From positions 434,001-498,000 of the forward strand of contig NZ_JAHWDQ010000003.1 in the NCBI RefSeq assembly GCF_019312595.1: DNA of 64,000 bases, in the 5' to 3' direction. The translations under genes were made by a program, and so were the position numbers. The notes beneath the pieces are model-generated. The model was not told the origin of the DNA and did no database searches. It worked only from the letters and a program-made list of their open reading frames with translations. Within the stretch, counting starts at the first letter, position 1. Each line of letters begins with the position of its first letter. Of this stretch, positions 9,322 to 17,937 are shown piece by piece. The DNA comes from Zhongshania aquimaris. GTDB lineage: Bacteria > Pseudomonadota > Gammaproteobacteria > Pseudomonadales > Spongiibacteraceae.

Positions 9322-10509
9322 TTAACGCGATGCACGCGGCATCCACAGGCCTGCGGCAGAAATAATGTCGCGCTGTATTTCATTGGTACCACCACCAAAG
9401 GTGATGATCGAGGCGGTGCGATACAAACGCTCTATGCGGGACGCAATAGGATTCGCGCCGTCGGTTCTGCGACTAATTAGAGAGGCTTCACCAATCACCT
9501 CGCCCAAGAGACGATACACTTCGATGAAAAATTCCGAGCCATATACTTTGGCCGCCGAGGCATCTGCCATTTCAAGATTGCCTTCGGTCATCGCCCAAGC
9601 TTGCTTGTAACAAACCAGTTTTAAGGCCTCTACACCCGCCCGCACCTTGGCAAGATTGATTTGCACCCAGGGTTCGTCTATAAGCTTACCGCCAGTGGGC
9701 AAATCCAATTGCTGAGCCCAACGCACGATATTGTTGAACATTTCTGCGGTTGGACCAAAGTTGACCAAACTCAAACGCTCACGGTTTAACTGGCTGGTCA
9801 CGAGCTTCCAGCCACCGTGCAACTCGCCAACCATGGCGTCGTCAGCAACTCGAATATTGTCATAGAAGGTCGCGTTGGTTCGCACTTCGCCTAGGGTGTG
9901 AACGGGGCTGCAGCTCCAACCCGGATCGCTGGTCGGCACCATAAACATGGAAATGCCTTTATGGGGTTTAGCTGCATCTGGGTCAGTGCGACATGCCAAC
10001 CACACGTAGTCACAGAAATGCGCAAGGCTTGTCCACATTTTCTGGCCGTTGATAAGCCAACCGTCGCCATCTTTCACCGCGGTCGTTTTCAGGCTCGCGA
10101 GATCGGTGCCAGCACCCGGCTCTGAATAACCAATCGCAATAAGACACTCACCCGCTAAGATTTTGGGCACAATCTCGCGCTTCTGACGCTCATTACCATG
10201 TTCAGCAAGCTGCGGCCCAACAGATTCCGTGGTGAGAAAGGGGAACGGGTAGCCCGCCCGCATCACTTCTTCAACAAAAATGAACTGCTCGATAGGGCTC
10301 ATTCCTCGGCCACCTAGCTCTTTAGGCCAGCCCACCCCTATCCAACCGTCTTTACCCATCTTTTGGAGTGCTTCTCGCCACAGCGGTCCGCCACCCTCGC
10401 CCATTGCTTCATCGCACTCAGCTTTTAAGTCTGGGGTCATCAAATTTTCAAAATAGGCCCGCAACTCTTTGCGCAAAGCGTCTTGCGCTGCGGTAAACTC
10501 AACTTTCAT
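9322..10509 (-). CDS. Acyl-CoA dehydrogenase, first of an adjacent pair
   Basis: A 395-residue acyl-CoA dehydrogenase with FAD/substrate motifs IGYSEPGAGTDLASLKT and INGQKMWTSLAHFCDYVW. Near the C-terminus it reads FGGGTNEIQRDII, where classical enzymes have YEG with the catalytic Glu; here that Glu is replaced by Gly. This is common in subunits of steroid-type heterotetramers, in which the base sits elsewhere or in the partner. It is the first gene of the leftward operon, with AGGGGACGGAA just before its ATG, and is divergent from the DUF35-thiolase pair. Confidence 0.87.
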   Translation of the reverse strand: MKVEFTAAQDALRKELRAYFENLMTPDLKAECDEAMGEGGGPLWREALQKMGKDGWIGVGWPKELGGRGMSPIEQFIFVEEVMRAGYPFPFLTTESVGPQLAEHGNERQKREIVPKILAGECLIAIGYSEPGAGTDLASLKTTAVKDGDGWLINGQKMWTSLAHFCDYVWLACRTDPDAAKPHKGISMFMVPTSDPGWSCSPVHTLGEVRTNATFYDNIRVADDAMVGELHGGWKLVTSQLNRERLSLVNFGPTAEMFNNIVRWAQQLDLPTGGKLIDEPWVQINLAKVRAGVEALKLVCYKQAWAMTEGNLEMADASAAKVYGSEFFIEVYRLLGEVIGEASLISRRTDGANPIASRIERLYRTASIITFGGGTNEIQRDIISAAGLWMPRASR

Positions 10510-10572
10510 TTCCGTCCCCTACTATTGACCGTTTATCTTTACAGACCAATCATAGGCCTTGGCCCAGTTACC

Positions 10573-10608
10573 ACAATTGCAAATTCACTCACCCCAGTGA
10601 CAATTGCA
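10573..10608. promoter_or_regulatory. Candidate operator in the divergent acyl-CoA promoter region
   Basis: The nonamer ACAATTGCA occurs twice as a direct repeat, 27 bases apart, and between the copies lies an inverted repeat TCACT-(6)-AGTGA. The cluster sits in the 249-base gap between the divergent acyl-CoA dehydrogenase and DUF35 genes, a natural place for a shared regulator such as a TetR-family protein. No known binding motif was matched. Confidence 0.35.
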
Positions 10609-10758
10609 GTCAGGTGTTTAGCAGGCCGTAATCAGCCATTCAGACGATAGCGCCAAGTCACTGATCTTGCGATGATTTGCCTGTTAATATGAGACAGATT
10701 CGCAGGCCTAACTAACCCCTACTTGCGGCATCACCCGTCCATTCGGTGGAGACTTAAA

Positions 10759-11193
10759 ATGACCAACAAACCCGTGCAGGCCGCCATAGAGGGCTGGTTC
10801 ACACTCGACACGGATACCCCTCATCTTATTGGCGCTTGCTGCGATAAATGCGGGACTTACTACTTTCCTAAAACGCTGAGCTTTTGTAAGAACCCCGCGT
10901 GCGACAGCACCACATTCAATGAAGTGGAGCTTAGCCGTACTGGCAAAATTTGGTCTTACACCAATGCCTGCTACAAGCCACCGGAGCCGTTTGTTGCCGA
11001 AGAGCCCTTTGTTCCGTATGCCATCGCGGCGGTGGAATTAGAGAAAGAGAAAATGATCATTCTCGGGCAAGTAGTCAAAGGCGTAGATGTTGATCAAATG
11101 AAAGTCGGACAGACCGCAGAACTGGTGCTCGAAACCCTGCACGAAGATGACGACGCCATCAAAGTAACCTGGAAATGGCAGCCACAGCGCTAA
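10759..11193 (+). CDS. DUF35 zinc-ribbon OB-fold protein
   Basis: A 144-residue protein of the DUF35 type: an N-terminal rubredoxin-like zinc ribbon (C28 and C31, then C43 and C48) and a C-terminal OB fold with the VPYAIAAVELEKEKMIILGQV stretch. Such proteins bind CoA substrates and partner directly with SCP-x-type thiolases or with hydratases (ChsH2-like) in steroid side-chain degradation. I chose the ATG at 10759 because GGTGGAG lies before it. The thiolase gene begins 24 bases after its stop, in a typical two-gene set. Confidence 0.85.
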   Translation: MTNKPVQAAIEGWFTLDTDTPHLIGACCDKCGTYYFPKTLSFCKNPACDSTTFNEVELSRTGKIWSYTNACYKPPEPFVAEEPFVPYAIAAVELEKEKMIILGQVVKGVDVDQMKVGQTAELVLETLHEDDDAIKVTWKWQPQR

Positions 11194-11216
11194 ACACCGC
11201 CCAAGGAGAAGTAGTA

Positions 11217-12404
11217 ATGAGTCAAGATATTGCAGTATTGGGCGTCGGCATGCACCCCTGGGGTAAATGGGGGCGCAACTTTAGCGAATACGGCGTTTAC
11301 GCAGCGCGTGAAGCACTAAAAGACGCCGGCATCCCCTGGCAAGACGTTCAGTTTGTATCGGGCGCTGCGACCATGCGCTGCGGCTACCCCGGTTACGTGG
11401 CGGGCGCCACCATCGCCCAAGCTTTAGGCTGGCAAGGCGCTCAGGTGAATACCTCGTATGCCGCCTGCGCCTCCGGTTCACAAGCATTGGCGGCTGCGCG
11501 AGCAAAGATTCTCGCTGGCGAATGTGAGGTTGCTTTAGTGGTTGGTGCCGACACCACGCCAAAGGGCTTTTTGGCACCGGCCAAGGGCTATCGCCCGGAG
11601 GATCCAGATTGGCTGCGTTTCTATTTAGGTATTACCAACCCAAGTTATTTTGCTCTGTACGCCCGTCGTCGCATGGACTTATACGGCGACACCGAGGAAG
11701 ACTTTGGACTGGTAAAAATTAAAAATAGCGAAAACGGTTTCACCAACCCCAATGCGCGGTATAAAAAGAAGTTCACCATGGAGGAGATTAAAAACTCCGC
11801 CATGGTCGCCGACCCGCTGCGCTTGCTACAAATTTGCGCAACCTCTGATGGCGGCGCGGCAATGATTGTATCCAGCATGGAATACGCAAAGCGCATCGGT
11901 AAAGCCAACGCAGTTAAAGTTGCCGCGGTGTCTACCGTCACACCAAGTTTTGCCAGTGCCGTGGTTGAAATGCCCGACATTGCCACTGATTCAGCCGCCG
12001 CTGCTGGTGTTGAAGCTCACAGCTTCCGAGCGGCACTGCCGAAAAAGGCCTACGAACAAGCGGGCATTGGGCCGGAAGATGTCAGCCTAGCTGAGGTGTA
12101 CGACTTGTCGTCGGCTCTGGAGCTAGATTGGTACGAAGATCTGATGCTGTGCCCGCGCGGCGAAGCGGCTCAGTTAGTTCGCGAAGGCGCCACTAAACTG
12201 GGTGGACGCCTACCGGTAAATACATCTGGCGGCTTAGCCTGCTTTGGTGAAGCTGTACCGGCGCAGGCAATAGCACAGGTGTGCGAGTTAACGTGGCAGC
12301 TGCGCGGTCAAGCGGGCGAGCGGCAGATAGCCAACCCCAAAGTTGGTATTACCGCCAACCAGGGCTTATTTGGACATGGCTCTTCCGTGATCCTCAAAAG
12401 GTAG
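11217..12404 (+). CDS. SCP-x/lipid-transfer type thiolase
   Basis: A 395-residue thiolase-fold protein. The nucleophilic Cys is C84 in TSYAACASGSQAL. The C-terminal loops read NTSGGLACFGEAVPAQA and TANQGLFGHGSS, as in SCP-x/Ltp-type thiolases or aldolases rather than FadA. Homologues such as Ltp2 need a DUF35 partner and cleave side chains by retro-aldol or thiolytic chemistry. The start at 11217 follows a strong AAGGAG site. Together with the divergent dehydrogenase pair it suggests a short CoA side-chain degradation module. Confidence 0.85.
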   Translation: MSQDIAVLGVGMHPWGKWGRNFSEYGVYAAREALKDAGIPWQDVQFVSGAATMRCGYPGYVAGATIAQALGWQGAQVNTSYAACASGSQALAAARAKILAGECEVALVVGADTTPKGFLAPAKGYRPEDPDWLRFYLGITNPSYFALYARRRMDLYGDTEEDFGLVKIKNSENGFTNPNARYKKKFTMEEIKNSAMVADPLRLLQICATSDGGAAMIVSSMEYAKRIGKANAVKVAAVSTVTPSFASAVVEMPDIATDSAAAAGVEAHSFRAALPKKAYEQAGIGPEDVSLAEVYDLSSALELDWYEDLMLCPRGEAAQLVREGATKLGGRLPVNTSGGLACFGEAVPAQAIAQVCELTWQLRGQAGERQIANPKVGITANQGLFGHGSSVILKR

Positions 12405-12452
12405 CTCTCACTGACTTAACGCCAAAATTGCATTATGGTCACTCCCCTACAT

Positions 12453-12485
12453 CGTCATACTCGGCCACGACCGAGTATCCCGGTG
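12453..12485 (+). repeat. Hairpin repeat element, plus orientation
   Basis: It begins CGTCAT and contains perfect 8-base arms ATACTCGG and CCGAGTAT around a 6-base loop (12457-12478), then CCCGGTG. The layout CGTCAT-stem-loop-stem-ATCC is like a widespread class of dispersed intergenic repeats. A related element lies 105 bases on, in the opposite orientation. Confidence 0.5.
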
Positions 12486-12590
12486 CCCGGTGAGCGAAGC
12501 AAATGCCTTTAGCGTCAGACGTCTGACTACCTATGTCCGTCAAATCTAATCGTTTTTTTACGAGTACAGGACGGCTCAAAGCCCGCTCAT

Positions 12591-12620
12591 CAGGATCCCC
12601 GATCGGGGTCGGGGATGACG
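12591..12620 (-). repeat. Hairpin repeat element, minus orientation
   Basis: Read on the minus strand it starts CGTCATCCCCGAC, then CCCGATCGGGGATCC, containing the perfect 12-base palindrome CCCCGATCGGGG (12597-12608). It shares the CGTCAT...ATCC framework of the plus-strand element at 12453 and may form an inverted pair with it. Confidence 0.5.
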
Positions 12621-12666
12621 GAGTTTTGAGGGTCGGGGATGACGGAGTTTTGAGGGCGGGGATGAC
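12606..12666. repeat. 24-base tandem repeat, two full copies and one partial
   Basis: Two perfect 24-base units (12606-12629 and 12630-12653), each reading GGGTCGGGGATGAC plus GGAGTTTTGA, are followed by a partial third copy (12654-12666) that lacks the T. It overlaps the end of the minus-oriented hairpin element, as if the element end had been copied in tandem. Confidence 0.8.
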
Positions 12667-12849
12667 CAGCGCCATTCGCTCTAGAAGGCCGGTGCACCTC
12701 ATATGATCCGGCGGAGTAGTAGCAAGTTGTACAGCGCCTTCTAAGCTATTAATTGTTAATATGGGGTTGATGCTCATCAGCCCCTCTTTTCTATGTGCAC
12801 ACTCACACAGATCTCGGCGGCTAAAACCTTACTCTAGGAGCACAGCCTG

Positions 12850-13029
12850 ATGACAAACTTACTGACTATACTAGCGATTCTCTTTATCGCACTGATCGTG
12901 TTAGTACCCCTAATAGAGAAATTCGCCCCCCATCCCTCGCCTGAACAGCAGGCCAATATTAGACGCTGGATTTTACCTCTCGTCGGCCTTTCCTTAGTTC
13001 TGGCACTGTTTAAATCCTTTATGTCTTAA
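12850..13029 (+). CDS. Small two-helix membrane protein
   Basis: A 59-residue frame: a hydrophobic helix (about residues 4-22), a charged linker with FAPHPSPEQQANIRR, and a second helix (about 40-56). A TAGGAGC ribosome binding site stands nine bases before the ATG, and codon use looks normal. No family is recognised. It lies 26 bases upstream of the cupin gene on the same strand. Confidence 0.65.
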   Translation: MTNLLTILAILFIALIVLVPLIEKFAPHPSPEQQANIRRWILPLVGLSLVLALFKSFMS

Positions 13030-13055
13030 ATTCCACTTCTCTCCGAGTAGGCTTC

Positions 13056-13448
13056 ATGATGACAAAACATCAAATAGCAACAGAATGTTTAGTGCTCGGC
13101 CCAGATCAGTCCGCCACTCCCGTGAGCGTGAGTCCATCGCTATACCAAGATTTAGACCTTCGTTTTAACGACTTCAAACAGCACAACCTAGTTGCTCTGC
13201 ACCATTTTGACAGCGACTGGCAAAGGTGGGAGATTCACCCCCACGGCGAAGAAATGGTAATGCTGCTAGAAGGCGAAATCACCGTAGTGCTTGAAACGCC
13301 TTTCGGCGAGCAGTGCCAGAAGTTGAGCTCAGCCGGCGACTATGTCGTGATTCCGCGAAACACATGGCATACCGCCCGCACCAACACATTGGCAAAAGTC
13401 CTATTCATCACCCCCGGCGAGGGCACTCAGCACAGGGCCGGCGAATGA
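13056..13448 (+). CDS. Cupin domain protein
   Basis: A 130-residue single-domain cupin. Motif 1 is HPHGEEMVMLLEGEITV and motif 2 is AGDYVVIPRNTWHTA, giving a likely metal site of His, His, Glu and His. Such small cupins can be isomerases, dioxygenases or sugar-binding proteins; the function cannot be told. The ATG may be the first or second of two adjacent codons. It lies between the small membrane protein and the siderophore receptor, without clear coupling to the latter. Confidence 0.8.
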   Translation: MMTKHQIATECLVLGPDQSATPVSVSPSLYQDLDLRFNDFKQHNLVALHHFDSDWQRWEIHPHGEEMVMLLEGEITVVLETPFGEQCQKLSSAGDYVVIPRNTWHTARTNTLAKVLFITPGEGTQHRAGE

Positions 13449-13537
13449 TAGTGCTTCCGCTAGACTCCCAGTTACTGTCCTTCGATCTCGACTGAACTAT
13501 CGCCCCGAGCTCTGCTATAACACCCATACTTGCTTTT

Positions 13538-13556
13538 ACGAATCACTCTCATTAGT
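13538..13556. promoter_or_regulatory. Possible weak Fur box before the siderophore receptor
   Basis: The stretch holding GAATCACTCTCATTAG matches the 19-base Fur consensus at about 10 of 19 positions, including the TCATTA core. It lies 68 bases upstream of the chosen receptor start. The match alone is marginal; the case rests on the iron-uptake gene downstream. Confidence 0.3.
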
Positions 13557-13623
13557 ATTCACGTTTTCATAATGTATGACCTACTCCGCAGTTTTCGCAA
13601 AGCTCACTCCACAAGGTATACCC

Positions 13624-15816
13624 ATGCCCGCACATTTATCTGGCCACCGAATAACAAAACATGCACTTTCGGTATTGCTGCTTTCAGCCGGAATTTCACC
13701 GCTGCTTAGCTACGCTCAAAGTGAGCAAAAAGGCGATGAAAAAGCCGTAGAGGAAGTTTTGGTCAGTGCTGACGGATCTCAGGTTTTGCTATTGGAAGCC
13801 TACCCCGGTGGACAGGTGGCACGTGGCGGTCGCGCCGGTATTTTGGGCAACCTTGATATGATGGACGCGCCCTTCACCAGCAGCAATTTCACCAATGCCT
13901 TAATCAGAGATCAACAGGCAAGCAGCGTTGCCGACGTTTTGCAAAACGACCCCGTTGTGCGGGTTGCCAAGGGCTTTGGCAATTTTCAAGAAGTGTATAT
14001 TATCCGCGGCTTTCCGATTTATTCCGACGACATGACTTACAACGGTTTGTACGGAATTTTACCCCGTCAGTTTGTGGCAGCGGAATTATTAGAGCGCGTT
14101 GAGGTTTTTCGCGGCGCGAATACGTTTCTGAATGGCGCCAGCCCCGGTGGCAGTGGTGTCGGCGGTTTGGTGAATTTAGTCCCCAAGCGCGCTCAAGAAG
14201 AAGACCTTAATCTGCTTACCACTGGCTTCACAGTAGGCGGCGAAGCGTATCTTGCCGCTGACATTGCTCGCCGTTTTGGAGAGAACCAAGAAAACGGCCT
14301 GCGATTAAATATCGTAAAACGCGACGGCGAATCTGGCATCAGAGACCAAGATCGGGATTTAAGTGTTTTGGCTGTGGGCTTTGACCACGAAGGTGAAAAT
14401 CTGCGTGTGTCTGCAGATATGGGCTTCCAAGATCATCGTATTGATTCACCGCGGCCGAGCGTTACACCACTAGGCGATATTCCAAAAGCCCCTGAGTCAG
14501 ATACTAATTTTGCCCAGCCTTGGACCTATACCGACGAGAAGCAATTGTTTGCTGTTGCACGTGCGGAGTACTCACTCAGCGCCAGTACCGAATTGTGGGC
14601 CGCCCTGGGGACTCGACAAGGTGAGGAAGACAATATCCTCAGCAACCCCGACGCAGTTGACGATAGTGGCCTCACAAGCGCCTACCGCTTCGACAATACT
14701 CGCGAAGATAGTATTTACTCCACCGAAATAGGCATGCGCACGGAATTTAATACTGGCGATATCGGCCACCGTCTCATTTTGTCGGCTTCGGCATATACCC
14801 TGGAATCAAAAAACGCCTATGCATTTTCTAATTTTGGCGGCTTTGCGGGCAGTATTTATACCCCCACTACGGTCTCGCCACCCGTTGCCGACGCCTTTGT
14901 AGGCGGAGAGCTAAATAGCCCCAAAGTCACACAAGAAACCGACACGTCCAGTATCGCTATCGCCGATATGATGTCGTTTATGGCTGACCGCTTATTAATC
15001 ACGGTTGGTGCGCGCTATCAAAAAATTGAAAACAGCAACTACAATTACAATACCGGCGCCTTAAACTCGGACGGTAAGTACAGTGAAAACGCCATCACAC
15101 CCGTGCTTGGTATTGTCTACAAAGCGTCAGAATCTCTGTCCCTATACGGCAATTACAGCGAAGCGCTACTACCTGGTGAAATTGCCCCGGCCACTGCCCT
15201 CAATAACCCCGGTGAAGCTCTAGACCCCTACCGGTCAAGCCAGATCGAAACAGGGCTGAAGTACGATGGCGGCAACATCGGCGGCAGCGTGAGTATTTTT
15301 ACCGTTGAAAAACCCAGTGGTATCACCCAGAACAACACCTTCTCTGACAATGGCGAACAGCGCAATCAAGGACTTGAACTCACCGTCTTCGGTCAAGCCG
15401 CCGAGAACCTCCGTTTACTCGGCGGTTTAACGCTAATCGACAGCGAACAGGTTAATACCGCAACCGGCGCAACAAATGGCAAAGAATTCGTTGGCGTACC
15501 TAAACTGCAAAGCAATATCAACGTCGAATGGGATGTTCCCAACGCAACTGGCCTTACTTTAGACGCCCGCGCGGTATACACATCGAAGCAATATACTGAT
15601 GCGGCGAATTCCAAAGAAATTAGCAGCTGGACTCGTCTGGATGCCGGTGCGCGATTCAATACCACCATGGCAGGCAAAGAGGTGACATTGCGCGGGCGAG
15701 TAGAAAACCTGACTAATCGCAATTACTGGGCTTCCGTTGGGGGCTTCCCCGGCTCTAATTATTTGGTCCTAGGCTCACCGCGCAACCTGGTTTTCTCAGC
15801 ATCGGTGGCTTTTTAA
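13624..15816 (+). CDS. TonB-dependent siderophore receptor
   Basis: A 730-residue outer-membrane receptor. The signal peptide runs to about residue 32 (LLLSAGISPLLSYAQ), followed by a plug domain (about 60-200, with VYIIRGFPI, LERVEVFRGANTFLNGASPGGSG and GGLVNLVPKRA) and a 22-strand barrel ending in ...LVFSASVAF with a terminal Phe. The plug sequence is of the TonB-siderophore (FhuA/FpvA-like) type. I chose the ATG at 13624, which has AAGG nearby and a clean signal peptide; a start 16 codons earlier is possible. A membrane protein and a PepSY reductase-like protein follow, as in iron-acquisition operons. Confidence 0.9.
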   Translation: MPAHLSGHRITKHALSVLLLSAGISPLLSYAQSEQKGDEKAVEEVLVSADGSQVLLLEAYPGGQVARGGRAGILGNLDMMDAPFTSSNFTNALIRDQQASSVADVLQNDPVVRVAKGFGNFQEVYIIRGFPIYSDDMTYNGLYGILPRQFVAAELLERVEVFRGANTFLNGASPGGSGVGGLVNLVPKRAQEEDLNLLTTGFTVGGEAYLAADIARRFGENQENGLRLNIVKRDGESGIRDQDRDLSVLAVGFDHEGENLRVSADMGFQDHRIDSPRPSVTPLGDIPKAPESDTNFAQPWTYTDEKQLFAVARAEYSLSASTELWAALGTRQGEEDNILSNPDAVDDSGLTSAYRFDNTREDSIYSTEIGMRTEFNTGDIGHRLILSASAYTLESKNAYAFSNFGGFAGSIYTPTTVSPPVADAFVGGELNSPKVTQETDTSSIAIADMMSFMADRLLITVGARYQKIENSNYNYNTGALNSDGKYSENAITPVLGIVYKASESLSLYGNYSEALLPGEIAPATALNNPGEALDPYRSSQIETGLKYDGGNIGGSVSIFTVEKPSGITQNNTFSDNGEQRNQGLELTVFGQAAENLRLLGGLTLIDSEQVNTATGATNGKEFVGVPKLQSNINVEWDVPNATGLTLDARAVYTSKQYTDAANSKEISSWTRLDAGARFNTTMAGKEVTLRGRVENLTNRNYWASVGGFPGSNYLVLGSPRNLVFSASVAF

Positions 15817-15853
15817 ACGCCGCCTCTGACACATTATTTTTGGATTCGCTTAC

Positions 15854-16399
15854 ATGACTTATGGACTCATTGGTGTTGTTGCTGCCGCTGCCAGCATCAT
15901 CTGTCTTTACCTTTCCTGGCAAAAACGCTTCCCTCTTCAGCGCTGGCTCATGCCTGCGGGCTGGCTAGTTGCGATACTATCTGGGCTATTTTTTATTCTC
16001 AGTAGTGGCGCCGAGTTCGGTGTTGCCTATGTTTTTATGATCGTGCCGCTAATGGCGTGGTTTGCTGTACTTTATAATTTAGAAATTAAGCGCAAACATA
16101 TCCGCAGCAATGAAACCGTCAACTTCGTGGTGCCCGCAACCCGAACAATTTTACGGCATATCGCGCTATTTTTTATTGTTGTTCCCCTCGCAGGCACCGC
16201 ATCTGCCTATGTGAGCGTTGCCTTGGCGTTACTACTGCCGTGGTCCACCGTCAATGCGGTAGTACTGATTGTGCTTATTGCTCCGCTGGTATGGGGGCTT
16301 GCTTCTTGGTGGGCCTGTGCAGATCCAAACCGCTATCGCCCAACGCTGTGGATTAGCGCCGCTGGCCTAATTAGCGCGGCCATTGTTTACAGCCAATAA
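15854..16399 (+). CDS. Polytopic membrane protein of iron-uptake operon
   Basis: A 181-residue protein that is nearly all hydrophobic, with about six predicted membrane helices. It lies between the siderophore receptor and the PepSY protein, the usual place for an unnamed inner-membrane partner in receptor/PepSY gene sets. No catalytic motif is visible. Function is inferred from position only. Confidence 0.7.
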   Translation: MTYGLIGVVAAAASIICLYLSWQKRFPLQRWLMPAGWLVAILSGLFFILSSGAEFGVAYVFMIVPLMAWFAVLYNLEIKRKHIRSNETVNFVVPATRTILRHIALFFIVVPLAGTASAYVSVALALLLPWSTVNAVVLIVLIAPLVWGLASWWACADPNRYRPTLWISAAGLISAAIVYSQ

Positions 16400-16491
16400 A
16401 ACTTTTGCACGTAAATTAAAAACACAGCATTTCACACTAGTGCGCGACGTGATTGCGATGTCGCTGCAAAAATAAATTTTAAAAACTGAGC

Positions 16492-17937
16492 ATGCTCATG
16501 AAACAACTCCTCTCCCCCGCACTCGTCAAAAATTCGCTTTCCAGCCATTCTTGGCTTGGCTTGCTCGTCGGTATCATGATGTATTTAGTCTGCCTATCCG
16601 GCACGTTAGCGGTGTTTTATCAGGAGTTTGAGCGCTGGGAACAACCGACTATAGAAGAGTTTAAAACGCTGCCCAGCGAGGAGTTACAAAACGCCTACCG
16701 TACTGTGTTAGCGCAAAGCGGCGAAACTCATCACATGTATGTCTCGCTACCATCAGCCACCATGCCAAGGGCATCGATTTCCAATGATGACGGTGGCTGG
16801 TTTTTGAACAGTGATGGCTCTCTAGGTGAAAGGGTGAGCCATGAATGGACTCACCTTTTAACAGAGCTACACATATTTCTACATTTGCCAGAAAATTTCG
16901 GTGTCATTGTTGTTAGTATTCTCGGCGCAATGCTCTGCGGCCTTATCATTTCAGGATTTTTAGCTCACCCTCGACTCTTTCGCGACGCGTTCACGCTGCG
17001 TTTAAAAGGCTCAAAGCACCTTGAGCAAGCCGATATCCACAATCGCCTGAGCGTATGGGGTAGCCCATTTTATTTAATGATTGCCATCACCGGCGCCTAT
17101 TTCGGTCTTGCACTGCTGTTAAGCCTTGTTGTCGCACCCGCCTTTTTTGACGGGAAAACGGATGACATCATCCCCACCGTATTTGGTGCAGAACCGACAT
17201 TAGATCAAGCTCCGCACACCGCCGAAGTCGCTAAGGCTCTTGCCCAAATGCCCACTATTGCACCAGAGGCCACCCCGTTTTACATCACGGTGGAAGACGT
17301 CGGTAGCGCCGAGCAATATATTATCGTCGGCGCTCAACATCACGACCGCCTCATTTATGCGGAGCAATATCAATTCGATGGCATGGGTAACTATCTCAAT
17401 AAAATCGGATTCTCCGACGGCGAAGCTGGGCGACAAGCTATTTTCTCGGTCTATCGTCTGCATTTTGGTCACTACGGCGGGTTTTTCATCAAAGTCCTTT
17501 ACGGCATATTTGGCCTTGCCCTGACGGTAGTATCGGTTAGTGGGATTAACATCTGGTTCGCTAGACGCAAAAGTCGAGACGCGCTGAATAATTTATGGCT
17601 GGGTTTCGTATGGGGTGCGCCCCTGGCGTTAAGTGCTACTGCCATTAGCCAACTGGTATTCCACTTTCATTCGATTGCCTTGTTTTGGTTTTGCCTGCTT
17701 GCCTGCTCATCCCTTGCGCAATTCATTAACGATGAGCTGCTGGTAAAGGCATTGTTATTAAAGCTCAATGCCGCCGCCTTGATTGGGCTCGTTATTGCCT
17801 ACGGGGTGCAATTCAATAGTCATGCTCTCCAGCTTATTCCTTTAGCGGTTAATATAAGTCTTGTCGCTATCGCCATCATTTTCTTGTGTATGGCGCCGAG
17901 TAAAGCTGCACTCCAAGCCGCTCGAAGTGCCCCTTAA
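16492..17937 (+). CDS. PepSY-associated transmembrane protein (ferric reductase-like, PiuB family)
   Basis: A 481-residue inner-membrane protein. It has the N-terminal helix HSWLGLLVGIMMYLVCLSGTLAVF, typical of PepSY-TM proteins, the WTHLLTELHIFLHLP segment with candidate heme-ligand His residues, a periplasmic PepSY-like region (about 200-300), RLHFGHYGG and C-terminal helices. The family is linked to reduction of ferric siderophores taken up by a neighbouring receptor. The start may be the ATG at 16492 or the one at 16498; the ribosome binding site is weak. Confidence 0.85.
   Translation: MLMKQLLSPALVKNSLSSHSWLGLLVGIMMYLVCLSGTLAVFYQEFERWEQPTIEEFKTLPSEELQNAYRTVLAQSGETHHMYVSLPSATMPRASISNDDGGWFLNSDGSLGERVSHEWTHLLTELHIFLHLPENFGVIVVSILGAMLCGLIISGFLAHPRLFRDAFTLRLKGSKHLEQADIHNRLSVWGSPFYLMIAITGAYFGLALLLSLVVAPAFFDGKTDDIIPTVFGAEPTLDQAPHTAEVAKALAQMPTIAPEATPFYITVEDVGSAEQYIIVGAQHHDRLIYAEQYQFDGMGNYLNKIGFSDGEAGRQAIFSVYRLHFGHYGGFFIKVLYGIFGLALTVVSVSGINIWFARRKSRDALNNLWLGFVWGAPLALSATAISQLVFHFHSIALFWFCLLACSSLAQFINDELLVKALLLKLNAAALIGLVIAYGVQFNSHALQLIPLAVNISLVAIAIIFLCMAPSKAALQAARSAP

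Larger units (their letters stand above)
12405..12849. other. Intergenic repeat-rich region
   Basis: 445 bases without a credible gene. It contains two hairpin elements in opposite orientation, a perfect 14-base palindrome at 12514-12527 (GTCAGACGTCTGAC) and a 24-base tandem repeat, each described separately. An open frame on the minus strand through this DNA encodes repeated LKTPSSPT units and is best explained as a by-product of the repeats. Confidence 0.65.

Noticed and set aside
12606-12666. CRISPR array
   Set aside because: The repeats are directly adjacent with no unique spacers, and no cas genes are present.
12439-12777. 112-codon frame on the minus strand with repeated LKTPSSPT
   Set aside because: It runs through the tandem repeat and hairpin elements, has no ribosome binding site or family, and is explained by the repeat DNA.
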